64,000 nt of DNA, taken from the NCBI RefSeq assembly GCF_016775155.1, contig NZ_JAEUGD010000066.1:2763-66762 (forward strand), written 5' to 3'. The notes under the pieces were generated by a model. That model saw only the letters and a program-made list of their open reading frames with translations, did not search any database and was not told the origin of the DNA. Each line of letters begins with the position of its first letter. The stretch's first letter is position 1. This document shows positions 37,169 through 46,447 of the stretch, one piece after another. Origin of the DNA: Fulvivirga marina (lineage in GTDB: Bacteria > Bacteroidota > Bacteroidia > Cytophagales > Cyclobacteriaceae). The position numbers and the translations under genes are program-made.

Positions 37169-37863
37169 TCAATTATATTATCGTGGATGACGAGCCTCTT
37201 GCTCATGAACTTATAGAAGAGTTTTGTGGCATGCTGCCCCACCTTAACCTAAAACAGCACTGCTACAATGCTATGGAAGCAATGCAATACTTAAGCAGTG
37301 CATCCGTGGATATTATGTTTCTGGATCTTAATATGCCAAAGCTTAAGGGTTTTGATTTTTTAAGAACGCTGCCCAATCCACCTCAAGTTATAGTAACTAC
37401 AGCATATAAAGAATTTGCCCTGGAGGGGTATGAACTTAATGTTGTAGACTATTTACTGAAGCCCTTTAGCTTCGAAAGGCTGGTACAAGCTGTAAACAAA
37501 GCAGTTGGTACAATGCCCTCCGTATCTCCCGTAGCTAAACAGGTGCCTCCCCCTGCTTTGCAGTCTAGTTTCTTTATTAAGGGCGACAAAAAATACCATC
37601 AGGTTTTCACTCAAAATCTCCTATTTGTAGAGGCATATGGAAACTATACCAAGCTACATTTAACGGATAGCATGATCATCAGCCATGAGAAAATTTCTCA
37701 CTTCGAAACGCTACTACCTGAAGGTCAATTCTTAAGGGTGCATAAGTCATTTATAGTGTCTTTGGACAAAATACAGACCATTGAAGGCAACAGAATCAAA
37801 ATAGGGCAGCACGAAATACCTATCGGACAGACGTACCGAAGTGTTATCAGCAGACTTTTATAA
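37165..37863 (+). CDS. LytTR-family response regulator
   Basis: 232 residues. The receiver (~1-115) has acidic pocket Asp8/Asp9, phospho-acceptor Asp54 in MFLDLNMPKLKG, Thr/Ala switch TTAYKEFA and the conserved Lys of YLLKPFSF. A Pro/Val-rich linker leads to the LytTR DNA-binding domain (~130-230; LLFVEAYGNYTKLHLTD, FLRVHKSFIVSLDKI). It is paired with the kinase by a 4-bp overlap. The gene ends 13 bp from the convergent thiolase gene with no terminator between. Confidence 0.94.
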   Translation: MINYIIVDDEPLAHELIEEFCGMLPHLNLKQHCYNAMEAMQYLSSASVDIMFLDLNMPKLKGFDFLRTLPNPPQVIVTTAYKEFALEGYELNVVDYLLKPFSFERLVQAVNKAVGTMPSVSPVAKQVPPPALQSSFFIKGDKKYHQVFTQNLLFVEAYGNYTKLHLTDSMIISHEKISHFETLLPEGQFLRVHKSFIVSLDKIQTIEGNRIKIGQHEIPIGQTYRSVISRLL

Positions 37864-37876
37864 GAGTTACCCTCTA

Positions 37877-39061
37877 CTACAACCGGGTAAGCACGGATGC
37901 ACAATTGGATGTACCAGACCCACCAATATTCATAACCAGCCCGGATTCTGCACCGGATACGCTAAGCCCCATAGGCTGATCAGTCAACTGCTTATAAATA
38001 TATGCATGCATTGACACTCCCGTTGCTCCTATTGGGTGCCCTTTGGCTTTCAATCCACCTGATGCATTTACAACGCATTTTCCGTCAGGGAATACAGTTT
38101 TATTTTCAATAGCCTCAAACTCTCTTCCTGGTTCTGCCAAACCCAGGGCGCTATACAAAAGCATTTCCGTAATGGTAAAGCAGTCGTGAACCTCTGCTAG
38201 CTGTATATTTTCTATAGTCATACCTGCTTGTTGTAAGGCATTTTTAACAGCAAAAGATGCTCCTTCAAGGAAATGATCAGATTTATGCACTCCAAAAGTA
38301 TCCAGATAATCACTGGCATTATAGAAGCCTTTTAAAGCCACTGCTGAACCGGAAGATTCTCCTTCTGCTTCCAATACAAGTGCCGCCGAACCGTCGGAAA
38401 TAAGGGAGCAATCATGCAGTCTTAGTGGAGTATTGATCATAGGATTTTTTTCATCCGGTATCCCCATAATTTCTTCTGCTGTTCTGGCCTTTTGCAAATG
38501 TGCCAAAGGGTTTTGGGCTGCATTGGTATAGTTCTTTGAGCCTATTGCGGCCAACCATGGTCTTACCTGTTCTTCACGAAAACCATACTTATTCATCCAC
38601 CCGTTAGCCAACTGGGCAAACATACATGGAGCAGTTACATCTCTCGCACCTTCCTCAGGCCAGTAAGTAGCCAAAGCCAAAGATCGGGTTACTCCTTTTG
38701 TATCTAGTTCAGTCATTTTTTCAAGCCCGACAACCAGTGCCCGCTTTATAATACCTGATTGAATGGCCATAGCAGCCATATGAACCGCTGAAGAGCCAGA
38801 AGCACATGCATTTTCCGTGCGATACATGGGTTTGTGACGAAGGCCGGGCATAACATTCACACCATAAGAAGCTATATTTTCCTGGTTATTAAAACTGCCT
38901 CCACTAAAATTGCCAACGAAAACAGCGTCTATATCCTCTGCCTTTCGTTGTGCATCCTCCAAAGCTCCTTTAATTGCTTTCTCATACAGACTATAAAGTG
39001 ATTCTTCTTCAAGTTTTCCAAACGTGGAATTATATGCGCCAATGATGTTTACTGCTCTCAT
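37877..39061 (-). CDS. Thiolase-family acyltransferase (SCP2/acetyl-CoA acetyltransferase type)
   Basis: 394 residues from the ATG at 39061, which begins MRAVNIIGAYNSTFGK as thiolases do; an ATG 72 bp upstream would add an unrelated stretch. The nucleophilic Cys is in RTENACASGSSAVHMAA (near residue 87). The second active-site motif GHPIGATGVSMHAYI is present, and the C-terminal loop reads NIGGSGTSNCASVL, where biosynthetic and degradative thiolases have CxG. It probably condenses or cleaves acyl-CoA; the substrate is unclear. No lipid-metabolism genes are adjacent. It converges on the LytTR regulator. Confidence 0.9.
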   Translation of the reverse strand: MRAVNIIGAYNSTFGKLEEESLYSLYEKAIKGALEDAQRKAEDIDAVFVGNFSGGSFNNQENIASYGVNVMPGLRHKPMYRTENACASGSSAVHMAAMAIQSGIIKRALVVGLEKMTELDTKGVTRSLALATYWPEEGARDVTAPCMFAQLANGWMNKYGFREEQVRPWLAAIGSKNYTNAAQNPLAHLQKARTAEEIMGIPDEKNPMINTPLRLHDCSLISDGSAALVLEAEGESSGSAVALKGFYNASDYLDTFGVHKSDHFLEGASFAVKNALQQAGMTIENIQLAEVHDCFTITEMLLYSALGLAEPGREFEAIENKTVFPDGKCVVNASGGLKAKGHPIGATGVSMHAYIYKQLTDQPMGLSVSGAESGLVMNIGGSGTSNCASVLTRL

Positions 39062-39327
39062 AAAATATGGGTTTATTTCAAATATAAACCAACCTTTAGC
39101 TAACCTGAAAGAAGATGTAAACTTTAATTTCACTTAGATACTAATATGTGGTCAATGCCTTACTATTACTTAACAGAAATAATCCATTTTATAAGTGCTC
39201 ACTAATAAATGATATTGAAAACCTGCTAACCCCAGAATGAACGGTTTGCTTAAATTTTAACGTTGCCTGAATACATGGTCACTCACATACTTTTTTATAC
39301 TTATAATTGCAAACACATACGCAAAGC

Positions 39328-40005
39328 ATGGAGCAGCTCTTAAGTCAGGAAGAAACGTACAATATGATCAGGCGCCTGAAAAACAGTGAGCTTATCTGGC
39401 ACTATGATCAGAAGAAACACCGCATAACTATTGAAGCTGACCCGACCAGTGAAGAAAGTATCGGACTACGCCTTCCTGTAAATTTTCCACATATTGACAA
39501 TCTTGATGCTTGGGATAGTACTGAGGAGAGTGTTGGCTATATACTCATCCTCATTCAGGCCGGTAAAGCTGCATTAGGGTACTTTGATGATGATATCATG
39601 ATTGATCATAAGGTATTTAAATCGTATATGGTTAGAAAGAAGCAAGGTAAGAGTCAGGTTAAATATTTAAAATCCAAGGGAAAATCCCGAGCGGGTTCAC
39701 GCGTAAGATTAGCCAACACAGTTCACTTTTTCGAAAGCATTAACGAAAGGCTTCATGAGTATTTTGATGACTATGAAATTAACAGAATAGGATTAAGTTG
39801 TTCTAAAACCCTGCTTCCATACTTGTTCAACTCTAAGGTCGACTGCCCGTTTGGCAAGAAAGATGAGCGACTGTTTAAAATTCCAAAGCACATAAATACA
39901 CCTGGCTATGAGATATTAGCAGAAACCCAGGAGTGGCTGCTTCAAGGTGAAATAAAATATTCGAAGATATATCAATCTCAAATTGACTTTCTATTAAACC
40001 ACTAA
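39328..40005 (+). CDS. VLRF1-type (Vms1/ANKZF1 release-factor-like) peptidyl-tRNA hydrolase homologue
   Basis: 225 residues from the ATG at 39328; the TTG 21 bp upstream is less likely. Residues ~66-170 follow the VLRF1 pattern of Vms1 and ANKZF1: a hydrophobic strand YILILIQAGKAALGYF, then HKVFKSYMVRKKQGKSQ with the Gln (Gln110) equivalent to the catalytic Gln of Vms1, then a basic loop KSKGKSRAGSRVRLANT matching the eukaryotic SAGAxLRR-like segment, and a closing strand before LLPYLFNS. In eukaryotes this domain releases nascent chains from stalled 60S subunits. In bacteria such proteins are presumed to act in ribosome rescue. It is a stand-alone gene, ~270 bp upstream clear, with a terminator shared with the convergent barrel gene. 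The family call is by motif reading. Confidence 0.72.
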   Translation: MEQLLSQEETYNMIRRLKNSELIWHYDQKKHRITIEADPTSEESIGLRLPVNFPHIDNLDAWDSTEESVGYILILIQAGKAALGYFDDDIMIDHKVFKSYMVRKKQGKSQVKYLKSKGKSRAGSRVRLANTVHFFESINERLHEYFDDYEINRIGLSCSKTLLPYLFNSKVDCPFGKKDERLFKIPKHINTPGYEILAETQEWLLQGEIKYSKIYQSQIDFLLNH

Positions 40006-40021
40006 TAAAAGATATAATTAT

Positions 40022-40079
40022 AAAGAGCATCCGGGTACTTTAAGCCCCCTAGCCTTTCAGTACCCCGGAATCGCTCTTT
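40022..40079. terminator. Bidirectional terminator between convergent genes
   Basis: AAAGAGC (40022-40028) and CCGGGTACT (40031-40039) pair with AGTACCCCGG (40059-40068) and GCTCTTT (40073-40079), with small internal bulges. The outer A/T pairs supply short T runs on both strands. It lies in the 85 bp between the VLRF1 gene and the barrel gene. Confidence 0.75.
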
Positions 40080-40090
40080 AACATCAAATA

Positions 40091-41209
40091 CTATTGATTA
40101 GCATTGAAAATATTACTTACCTGGTTCATTTTATGAAACCGATAAACTACTCCTACATTAATGAGATAATCTGCAAATGCAGCATCGCCATGTCTCGGTT
40201 CTCCTGTTTCACGCTCACGTTTTTTATCCAGATAGCTTTGAGTTCTGTTCCTTTCTATAGCAACCGGTATACTTGCGGTTAGCAGGAAATTTCTCAACTG
40301 GTAGTTTAAACCAGGTTCTACTGAAATGGCATAGCCGGGCCTTCTATATGCATCGCTCCCTCCTATGAGGTCATAAACTGGCACACACTCCATGCGACCT
40401 CCCACCGACAGGCCCAAACCATTTAGAGGTGTAGCATATACCATGCTCAGCCTGGCAGCGTATTGATCAGGAGCTGCATACGGAGTGGATCCTTCCCTTC
40501 TTCTGGTACCATTGTCTTCCTTTGGATTAATTAAATAGTAAAAGCTTCCATTCAAAATGAGTTTTGAGCTAACCTGATAGAAGGTCTGAGTTTCGACTGT
40601 AAGACCCAAGCCACCGTCTCCTGGTTGTATGGATTGGTCTAACGGGCGTGTAACCATTTCCCTGTCTGGCCCTACATTGTAGAACTTACCTTCCGCATCA
40701 TAATCTCCTGTAGGAAGCTTTAGTCCCATGGCCAACGCCACGTTGACTATAGGATGCTTTTTCGGGTCCAGAAACCAATGTCCCACTGCGAAACGAATAT
40801 CAGCCAGCCCTTTTGAATAGGTCTTATGCCGATCCCCCAGGCTATTTCCTCCGTGCTCATACATAGAGGAGCGTTCGTGATAAACAAATGGTATGGTAAG
40901 GGAAGCATAATACCTCCTGGCAAACGCATAGGTGTAGGAAAAGTCAGCAAAATAAGAGTCATTAATAACTTCAGTTCCAAGTTCCAATCGCTCCTTTTCC
41001 TCTTCTGTTCCTCTGAAGTGCCTAAATGAATGAAAATATCGGAAGTTCATGCCAGCTGTGGATTCGCCCGGAAGTAAAATGGCCCCTCCGCCTACTCCGG
41101 TACCACACCCGGAAAACGAACGAATGGCAACACAGCCTTGGCCGTGCAAATTAATATAAGGAAACAAGCCTAAAAAAAATATTATTAGGGTTAAGTTGAT
41201 TTTTTTCAT
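40091..41209 (-). CDS. Outer-membrane channel-like beta-barrel protein
   Basis: 372 residues with a signal peptide ending INLHGQ (~23). The mature part is strand-rich with regular aromatic residues (YASLTIPFVYHER, KGLADIRFAVGHWFL, LILNGSFYYLINP) and ends in a strand with terminal residues RFHKMNQ after GVVYRF. It resembles the PF13557 group (putative outer-membrane channels of the MetA type): short positive loops, GLKLPTGDYDAEGKFYNVG. Two Cys near the start (GCVAIRSFSGCGTG) might form a disulfide. Function is not known. Stand-alone. Confidence 0.72.
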   Translation of the reverse strand: MKKINLTLIIFFLGLFPYINLHGQGCVAIRSFSGCGTGVGGGAILLPGESTAGMNFRYFHSFRHFRGTEEEKERLELGTEVINDSYFADFSYTYAFARRYYASLTIPFVYHERSSMYEHGGNSLGDRHKTYSKGLADIRFAVGHWFLDPKKHPIVNVALAMGLKLPTGDYDAEGKFYNVGPDREMVTRPLDQSIQPGDGGLGLTVETQTFYQVSSKLILNGSFYYLINPKEDNGTRRREGSTPYAAPDQYAARLSMVYATPLNGLGLSVGGRMECVPVYDLIGGSDAYRRPGYAISVEPGLNYQLRNFLLTASIPVAIERNRTQSYLDKKRERETGEPRHGDAAFADYLINVGVVYRFHKMNQVSNIFNANQ

Positions 41210-41415
41210 AGTAAATAAAATATCTTATATGGGTTAACAGCACTGCACATAACAGTGTACCTTATTCAAACCAAATTAATGAACAGGTATATCAGGAATC
41301 ATGCAAAGCACTATGCCCTACTACGTGATTAGATAAAGGGTTAATACAGAATTAGTATGTTAAAGGCTAATTATCCAGCATGCATTGAATAATTCAATAG
41401 AATTTAATTAACCTG

Positions 41416-41958
41416 TTAGCCTATTTTGGGAGGGGGCGACGGGACTTGAATAAAGAGAGACAACCATCTGTCTAAGTAACCGTCAAAGGTACCTAACCAG
41501 TCAACACCGTTGGGTGCTTTCATAGCCGAAGCAAGCCAGAATATAAAATCTTTAGACATGGATTTCCACAATTCCACACTTCCATTTTTGGATATAGGAA
41601 TACTAGTGAATGATACAGCCCAATCACGTAAAACATTATGAAGTTGCTCCATCTTATTGTCCTTAACATAGAGCAGATGAAGGGAATCCTGAGCATAGCG
41701 ATATTTCACAAACCGGTAAAACTTTCCTTCAATTTGGATTGAGCCAGAAGCCTCCTGATACTCTTGCTGATCAGGGCTATAGGGTAATGATAATGGCGTT
41801 GATATTTTGTTGAGTTCATGAACACTGAGACCCGCCCCTGACACTTTTTGCTTCCACTGGCTCTCTATTTTGTACCACATAACCAGATAAACCCCATAGT
41901 AACCAATATGATAGGTCAGGAATATGCTAAGAAATACTATGGAGATATACCTCTTCAT
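41416..41958 (-). CDS. Hypothetical membrane-anchored periplasmic protein
   Basis: 180 residues from the ATG at 41958, chosen because MKRYISIVFLSIFLTYHIG is a standard N-terminal anchor; an ATG 18 bp upstream is possible. One membrane helix (~4-25), then a soluble part with amphipathic helices and strands (YQEASGSIQIEGKFYRFVKY, then LHLLYVKDNKMEQLHNVLRD). The C-terminus is amphipathic and ends VPSPPPKIG. Not recognised. It could be a small gene downstream of a sensor or channel system, but no partner is adjacent. Confidence 0.6.
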   Translation of the reverse strand: MKRYISIVFLSIFLTYHIGYYGVYLVMWYKIESQWKQKVSGAGLSVHELNKISTPLSLPYSPDQQEYQEASGSIQIEGKFYRFVKYRYAQDSLHLLYVKDNKMEQLHNVLRDWAVSFTSIPISKNGSVELWKSMSKDFIFWLASAMKAPNGVDWLGTFDGYLDRWLSLFIQVPSPPPKIG

Positions 41959-42041
41959 ATCTAACAGATGATACATATTAGAGATAAATTCTAACTTTTA
42001 AAAGTATAGCATTGCCTTTCTCTTAGCCTATGTGATGTACT

Positions 42042-43664
42042 CTATGCCTTAAATACATCGGTGAACTCAAAGCGATTGCCCTCAAAAAGGCCCTTATCAC
42101 TTAATTTTAAAGAAGGAATCACCAATAAAGCCATAAAGGATAGGGTCATAAATGGTGAATTAAGTTTGCAGCCTAGTTCCTTGGCCATTTTATCTATTGC
42201 TTTATATTGCTTAGCCACTTCATAGCCATCTTCAGGAGACATGATCCCTGCCACGGGAAGTTTCACGATCATACTTTTATCCCCACCTACAGCAGAGACT
42301 CCCCCCTTGGCCTCAATAATCATATTAACAGCTATGGCTATAGAGTCATCATCAACACCCACCGCTATAATATTGTGTGAATCGTGCCCTACCGATGATG
42401 CTATAGCACCTTTTTTGAGACCAAAGTTTTTTATAAATGCAATTGCAGGGTCAGCGTTTTCATAGCGGTTGACCACAGTTATCTTCAGTATATCATCATT
42501 TATATCTGAAACAGCATGGCCATTATTAGTCTTAAGTTTATGGGATAACTCATTGGTGATCAATTGCCCATCCAGTGCCTCAATCACTCTGACATCATTT
42601 CCTTTGGCTTCGAGAGCAAAATCAGAGGTCTTCTTAAGTTTTGTATTGAAATTATTGATTACCTTATTTTCAACCCTCAGAATTTTTGTAACGCCATCCT
42701 CAGCCACCAGTTCTCCATTGATAAAAGTTTTGAGTACTTTAAAATCATTCGGATTATTAACTACTATAAAATCAGCAGGATCACCTATTTTTAATTTCCC
42801 CACCTTCATACCATAATGTTCAATAGGATTGATACAAGCAGCTTTCAATACTTTAAATAAGTTTATACCCTTAGCCAAAGCCCGTTTTACCAGAAGGTTA
42901 ATATGCCCCTCTTCCAGGTTATCGGGGTGTTTATCGTCAGAACAGAACATCATGTGCTCCCAATGGTCATTCATCAGCTCAATCAAGGCTTCAAAATTCT
43001 TGGCAGCACTCCCTTCCCGGATAATCACCTTCATGCCATACTTGAGCTTATCAGCCGCCTCTTCAGCAGTAAAGCACTCATGGTCAGTGCTTATTCCGGC
43101 TGATATATATTGTTTTGCCATGTCTCCTTTAAGTCCTGGGGCATGGCCATCCACTACTTTGCCATACTTTTGAGCCAGTGATATTTTTGCTTTTACAGTG
43201 GGGTCATCATTCAAAACCCCTGGCCAATTCATCATTTCAGCTAAGTAGCGTACTTCTTCTTTTTTCAATAACTCCTCAACACCAGCAACATCTATTTCTG
43301 CTCCAGCTGTCTCAAAAGGTGTTGCCGGAACACAACTTGGGGCTCCAAAATAGAACTTAAAAGGCACTTGCTTCCCATTATCAATCATATAATTAACACC
43401 TTCAACCCCTAGCACATTACCTATTTCATGTGGATCAGAGATGGTCGCCACAGTACCATGTACTACTGCCATGCGAGCAAACTCGGAAGGTACTACCATA
43501 GAACTTTCAACATGCACGTGAGCATCAATAAATCCCGGAAGCAAGTACTGCCCATCCACATCATCTTTTTCATTGATAGCAGTAATCACTCCACCTTCAA
43601 CCACTATTTCCCCTTTAAAGATTTTTTGATTTTCAATGTCGATGATACGTCCTGATATCTGCAT
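42042..43664 (-). CDS. ade: Adenine deaminase
   Basis: 540 residues, the family's usual length. It converts adenine to hypoxanthine plus ammonia in purine salvage, using a bimetal centre. Amidohydrolase motifs are present: [16 protein letters not shown] (first two metal His), [36 protein letters not shown], and [18 protein letters not shown]. The C-terminal domain (~400-540; [32 protein letters not shown]) is typical of bacterial adenine deaminase. Stand-alone gene. Confidence 0.95.
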   Translation of the reverse strand: MQISGRIIDIENQKIFKGEIVVEGGVITAINEKDDVDGQYLLPGFIDAHVHVESSMVVPSEFARMAVVHGTVATISDPHEIGNVLGVEGVNYMIDNGKQVPFKFYFGAPSCVPATPFETAGAEIDVAGVEELLKKEEVRYLAEMMNWPGVLNDDPTVKAKISLAQKYGKVVDGHAPGLKGDMAKQYISAGISTDHECFTAEEAADKLKYGMKVIIREGSAAKNFEALIELMNDHWEHMMFCSDDKHPDNLEEGHINLLVKRALAKGINLFKVLKAACINPIEHYGMKVGKLKIGDPADFIVVNNPNDFKVLKTFINGELVAEDGVTKILRVENKVINNFNTKLKKTSDFALEAKGNDVRVIEALDGQLITNELSHKLKTNNGHAVSDINDDILKITVVNRYENADPAIAFIKNFGLKKGAIASSVGHDSHNIIAVGVDDDSIAIAVNMIIEAKGGVSAVGGDKSMIVKLPVAGIMSPEDGYEVAKQYKAIDKMAKELGCKLNSPFMTLSFMALLVIPSLKLSDKGLFEGNRFEFTDVFKA

Positions 43665-44627
43665 GTATATATGATTTAGTTAGGTGTTTAATATTACAGT
43701 TGCTTAAGCTAGGGCCATTCCAAGATTAACATTCCATTCGAACGTTAATGGCTATATCAATGGTCAACCAGAACTAAAACTGGTTTAATTCCGAATTCAA
43801 TAATAACAATAACTCCCCAATTGACATGGAAAATCAGGAAGTTAATATCAAATAAAATTAATGATACGAGAATGCTACTTTTTCTAATTTATCCGAAATT
43901 AAAATGTAGTCTCCTGACAACCAGGCACTGCCATCAGTTTATAACCAAAACATCCGGTTACGCACCATTTTTGCGCTGGAGAAATGGTCAATATAGATGT
44001 TCAAGCCTGATTCCAACTTAGCGGATAAGTGCAACAACCTGAGGCAGAACAATGTAAGTAAAATAGTTTTATTGTAAAAAAACCGATCCATTTTATTGTA
44101 TATTCTTAAGTAACTTTTTGATGATGACAAAAAAACATTCACTCTGGAACCCCTAGATGCTTGTAAATACCTCAATTTAAATACTTAAACAAACGGCTCT
44201 CATACACCTTTCATAATATCCGTCTCATCAGGTTTAGTGTCTCACAAATTCCATATAATCAACTCCTTATTCTATCATAAACATTATGAAGCAATAACCT
44301 GTTATACTTTATATGAATTGTAGAGCGCTTAACTCTCCATTACGCACCTGCTTACTACTAATATAGATTAATGACTTATATTTTTAACTTATTACATATG
44401 TACCAATATGAACGTTTTTCATAAAAAAATTAAGCTTGAGATACCCATTTTCTTGCTTCTCATCAAAGAATTGTTTAGCTTTTAATATAGTTAAACGGGC
44501 AAAAGTGTTGGGATGAAAATCAACAAATATCCGTTCAGAAGGCTTTGAAATGAATATTGGGTAATTGTGTAGAGATATTTGTTTAAATGTATAATAAACA
44601 TGACTCTAAACAGAAAGGAATACCATT
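43665..44627. other. Long intergenic region, 963 bp
   Basis: The longest gene-free stretch. It is AT-rich (promoters for ade and the ferritin-like gene must lie in it), with a less AT-rich island at ~43905-44060. Two frames (43821-44021 plus, 43939-44175 minus) cross that island, but neither shows credible protein composition. A small RNA or a decayed gene is possible; I see no T-tract hairpin to define an end. Confidence 0.4.
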
Positions 44628-45134
44628 ATGAAGAAGATCACCAATATGAAGGACATGATGCTGCAACAGATTCGCTCATTATATGATGCAGACCGGACCA
44701 TATACAAATCACTACCATTACTCAAAGAGAAAGCATATTCTAATGATTTGAAAGAGTTAATCGATGAGGAAATAGAAGAGAAGCTTCGCCAACAGCACCG
44801 TATGGAAATTATTTTCACAATTTTGAAGGAAGATACGGAAGGCCAAATTGATGATGTAATGCGTTGCATGACAAAATCTCAAAGAAAGCTTACCAATCAA
44901 TGTACCGAAACTGAGCTTTCTGATACAATGATGATTATCACTGGTCGTGCTATGGCAACGCATCAGATTAATGGCTATCAAACTGCAATAACCTGTGCTG
45001 TCTCTGCCGGATGCCCCGATATCACAAGGCTATTGAGACGAGCCTTGCGTGAAGAAAAGGGGATGGAGAAAAAATTGGGATTATTAGAAGAAATGCACCT
45101 CCAATCGGAGCCTCTCGTTAAAGTCTGCCATTAA
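44628..45134 (+). CDS. DUF892 (YciE/YciF) ferritin-like stress protein
   Basis: 168 residues, a four-helix bundle: MLQQIRSLYDADRTIYKSL, then LIDEEIEEKLRQQHRMEII, MIITGRAMATHQINGYQT, and LREEKGMEKKLGLLEEM. Glu and His at positions suited to a di-iron site appear in the second and third helices. The family is induced in stationary phase and by osmotic or oxidative stress in other bacteria. Its stop codon overlaps, within the palindrome TTAA (45131-45134), the stop of the convergent universal stress protein gene, so the two transcripts must overlap. Confidence 0.85.
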   Translation: MKKITNMKDMMLQQIRSLYDADRTIYKSLPLLKEKAYSNDLKELIDEEIEEKLRQQHRMEIIFTILKEDTEGQIDDVMRCMTKSQRKLTNQCTETELSDTMMIITGRAMATHQINGYQTAITCAVSAGCPDITRLLRRALREEKGMEKKLGLLEEMHLQSEPLVKVCH

Positions 45135-45982
45135 TTAAAATGATCCATTGTCTTCCCCAGATGACATGTCCAAATAGGGCACCTAGCATGATTTACTAAA
45201 TTTTCGGCTACGCTGCCGGTTAAAAAATGTGGTAACCCTGTTCTTCCATGTGTACCTAGAGCTATCAGGTCTGCATTAACAGATTTCCCAAAAGCCAATA
45301 TACCTTCATCCTCATGCTTATTTTTATAGACATTCAGCGTGTAATTCCTGAATTTATACTTCGAAACTATCTCTTCCATACTTGCCAACTCATCTTCTTC
45401 ATCAGCATGCCCACCTGTATCAATTTTTACTATATGCAAATGAGCATGAAATGCCTTTTGCAAATGCTTTAATTTTTGCATCAATTCATCGCTCTCTTCT
45501 CTTAAATCGGAAGCAAAGACTATATTTTCAATCTCAGTGGCCTCTGCTTCCTCGTGTATGGTAATAACAGGGCATAATGAGTTGCGTACTACTTTTTCGG
45601 CATTGGAACCAATAAAAATTTCTTTGAGTCCAGATGCTCCTCTGGTACCCATTACTACCAAGTCAATACTTTTATCCTGAATAGCCTCCTGAATTACAAC
45701 TGAAGGACTGCCTATTTGTACATCGTAAGTAGCCTCCAGCTCCAGTTCGCGGATCAAAGCTTCCATTTTCTTTAAGGAGTTTTCCTTAAGCACATTGACA
45801 AAATCCAGATCTGCAGGTACAGGAACCATCATTCCCATGGCATCTACCATTGCCCCTGATGGGTATTCAACAACATGTAAAAAATGAACGTGTGCTTTTT
45901 CTATAGTCGCTAAGGCCAGAGCAAAATCTGTTGCATAGCCTGCATATTTTGAAAAATCAGTTGGAACCAGGATTTTGTACAT
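45131..45982 (-). CDS. Tandem-domain universal stress protein
   Basis: 283 residues with two UspA domains. The first (~1-145) begins MYKILVPTDFSKYAGYATDF and has ATP-site motif MGTRGASGLKEIFIGSNAEKV. The second (~150-280) begins IENIVFASDLREESDE and has LGTHGRTGLPHFLTGSVAEN. Both keep G-x2-G-x9-G-S/T, so both may bind ATP. Such proteins act in starvation and stress survival. It is transcribed away from the glycan operon and toward the DUF892 gene. A second tandem Usp gene is at 58227-59057. Confidence 0.94.
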   Translation of the reverse strand: MYKILVPTDFSKYAGYATDFALALATIEKAHVHFLHVVEYPSGAMVDAMGMMVPVPADLDFVNVLKENSLKKMEALIRELELEATYDVQIGSPSVVIQEAIQDKSIDLVVMGTRGASGLKEIFIGSNAEKVVRNSLCPVITIHEEAEATEIENIVFASDLREESDELMQKLKHLQKAFHAHLHIVKIDTGGHADEEDELASMEEIVSKYKFRNYTLNVYKNKHEDEGILAFGKSVNADLIALGTHGRTGLPHFLTGSVAENLVNHARCPIWTCHLGKTMDHFN

Positions 45983-46447
45983 CTGCCGTATGTTTAATAA
46001 TGAACCAATTATACTATTAATTTAACGAAAAGCTTTCAATAGTTCTTACAATTAATAATAAGATACCTAGCACTTTTAAACAAAAAATACAGCTACCAAA
46101 ATCGGTATGGTCCCTATTATAAAACCTCCTCTTTTGAAATAAGCCATTGAAAAAGACATAATATCGAAGATGACAATTTCCTGATTAGTTTTTAACTAAA
46201 AAACATTAGGTTATAAAACTTTGGCTATGGCAAATATTTTCACTCAATAAACCACTCATCATCAGTAATTTTTCCAAAAACCATCTCACAACTTAACGTT
46301 TTCACAAAACAACTTGATCATGCCTGTGTTTATTAGAGCATACAACACGGTATTATGATTACGATCAGAAGTGATAAATGACCGAAGTCATCGCGATTCG
46401 GCTTAAAAATATATTTTTTGAGAGTTATCCACTAAAACCAACCAACC
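45983..46447. other. Intergenic region of 465 bp between divergent genes
   Basis: It must hold the promoters of the universal stress protein gene (minus) and the alpha-glucan operon (plus). Very AT-rich. No ORF longer than 20 codons looks credible, and no clear promoter pair could be assigned. Confidence 0.4.

Noticed and set aside
43939-44175. 78-codon minus frame in the long gap
   Set aside because: Composition is basic and AT-driven, with no homology or neighbouring genes of the same strand that would support it.
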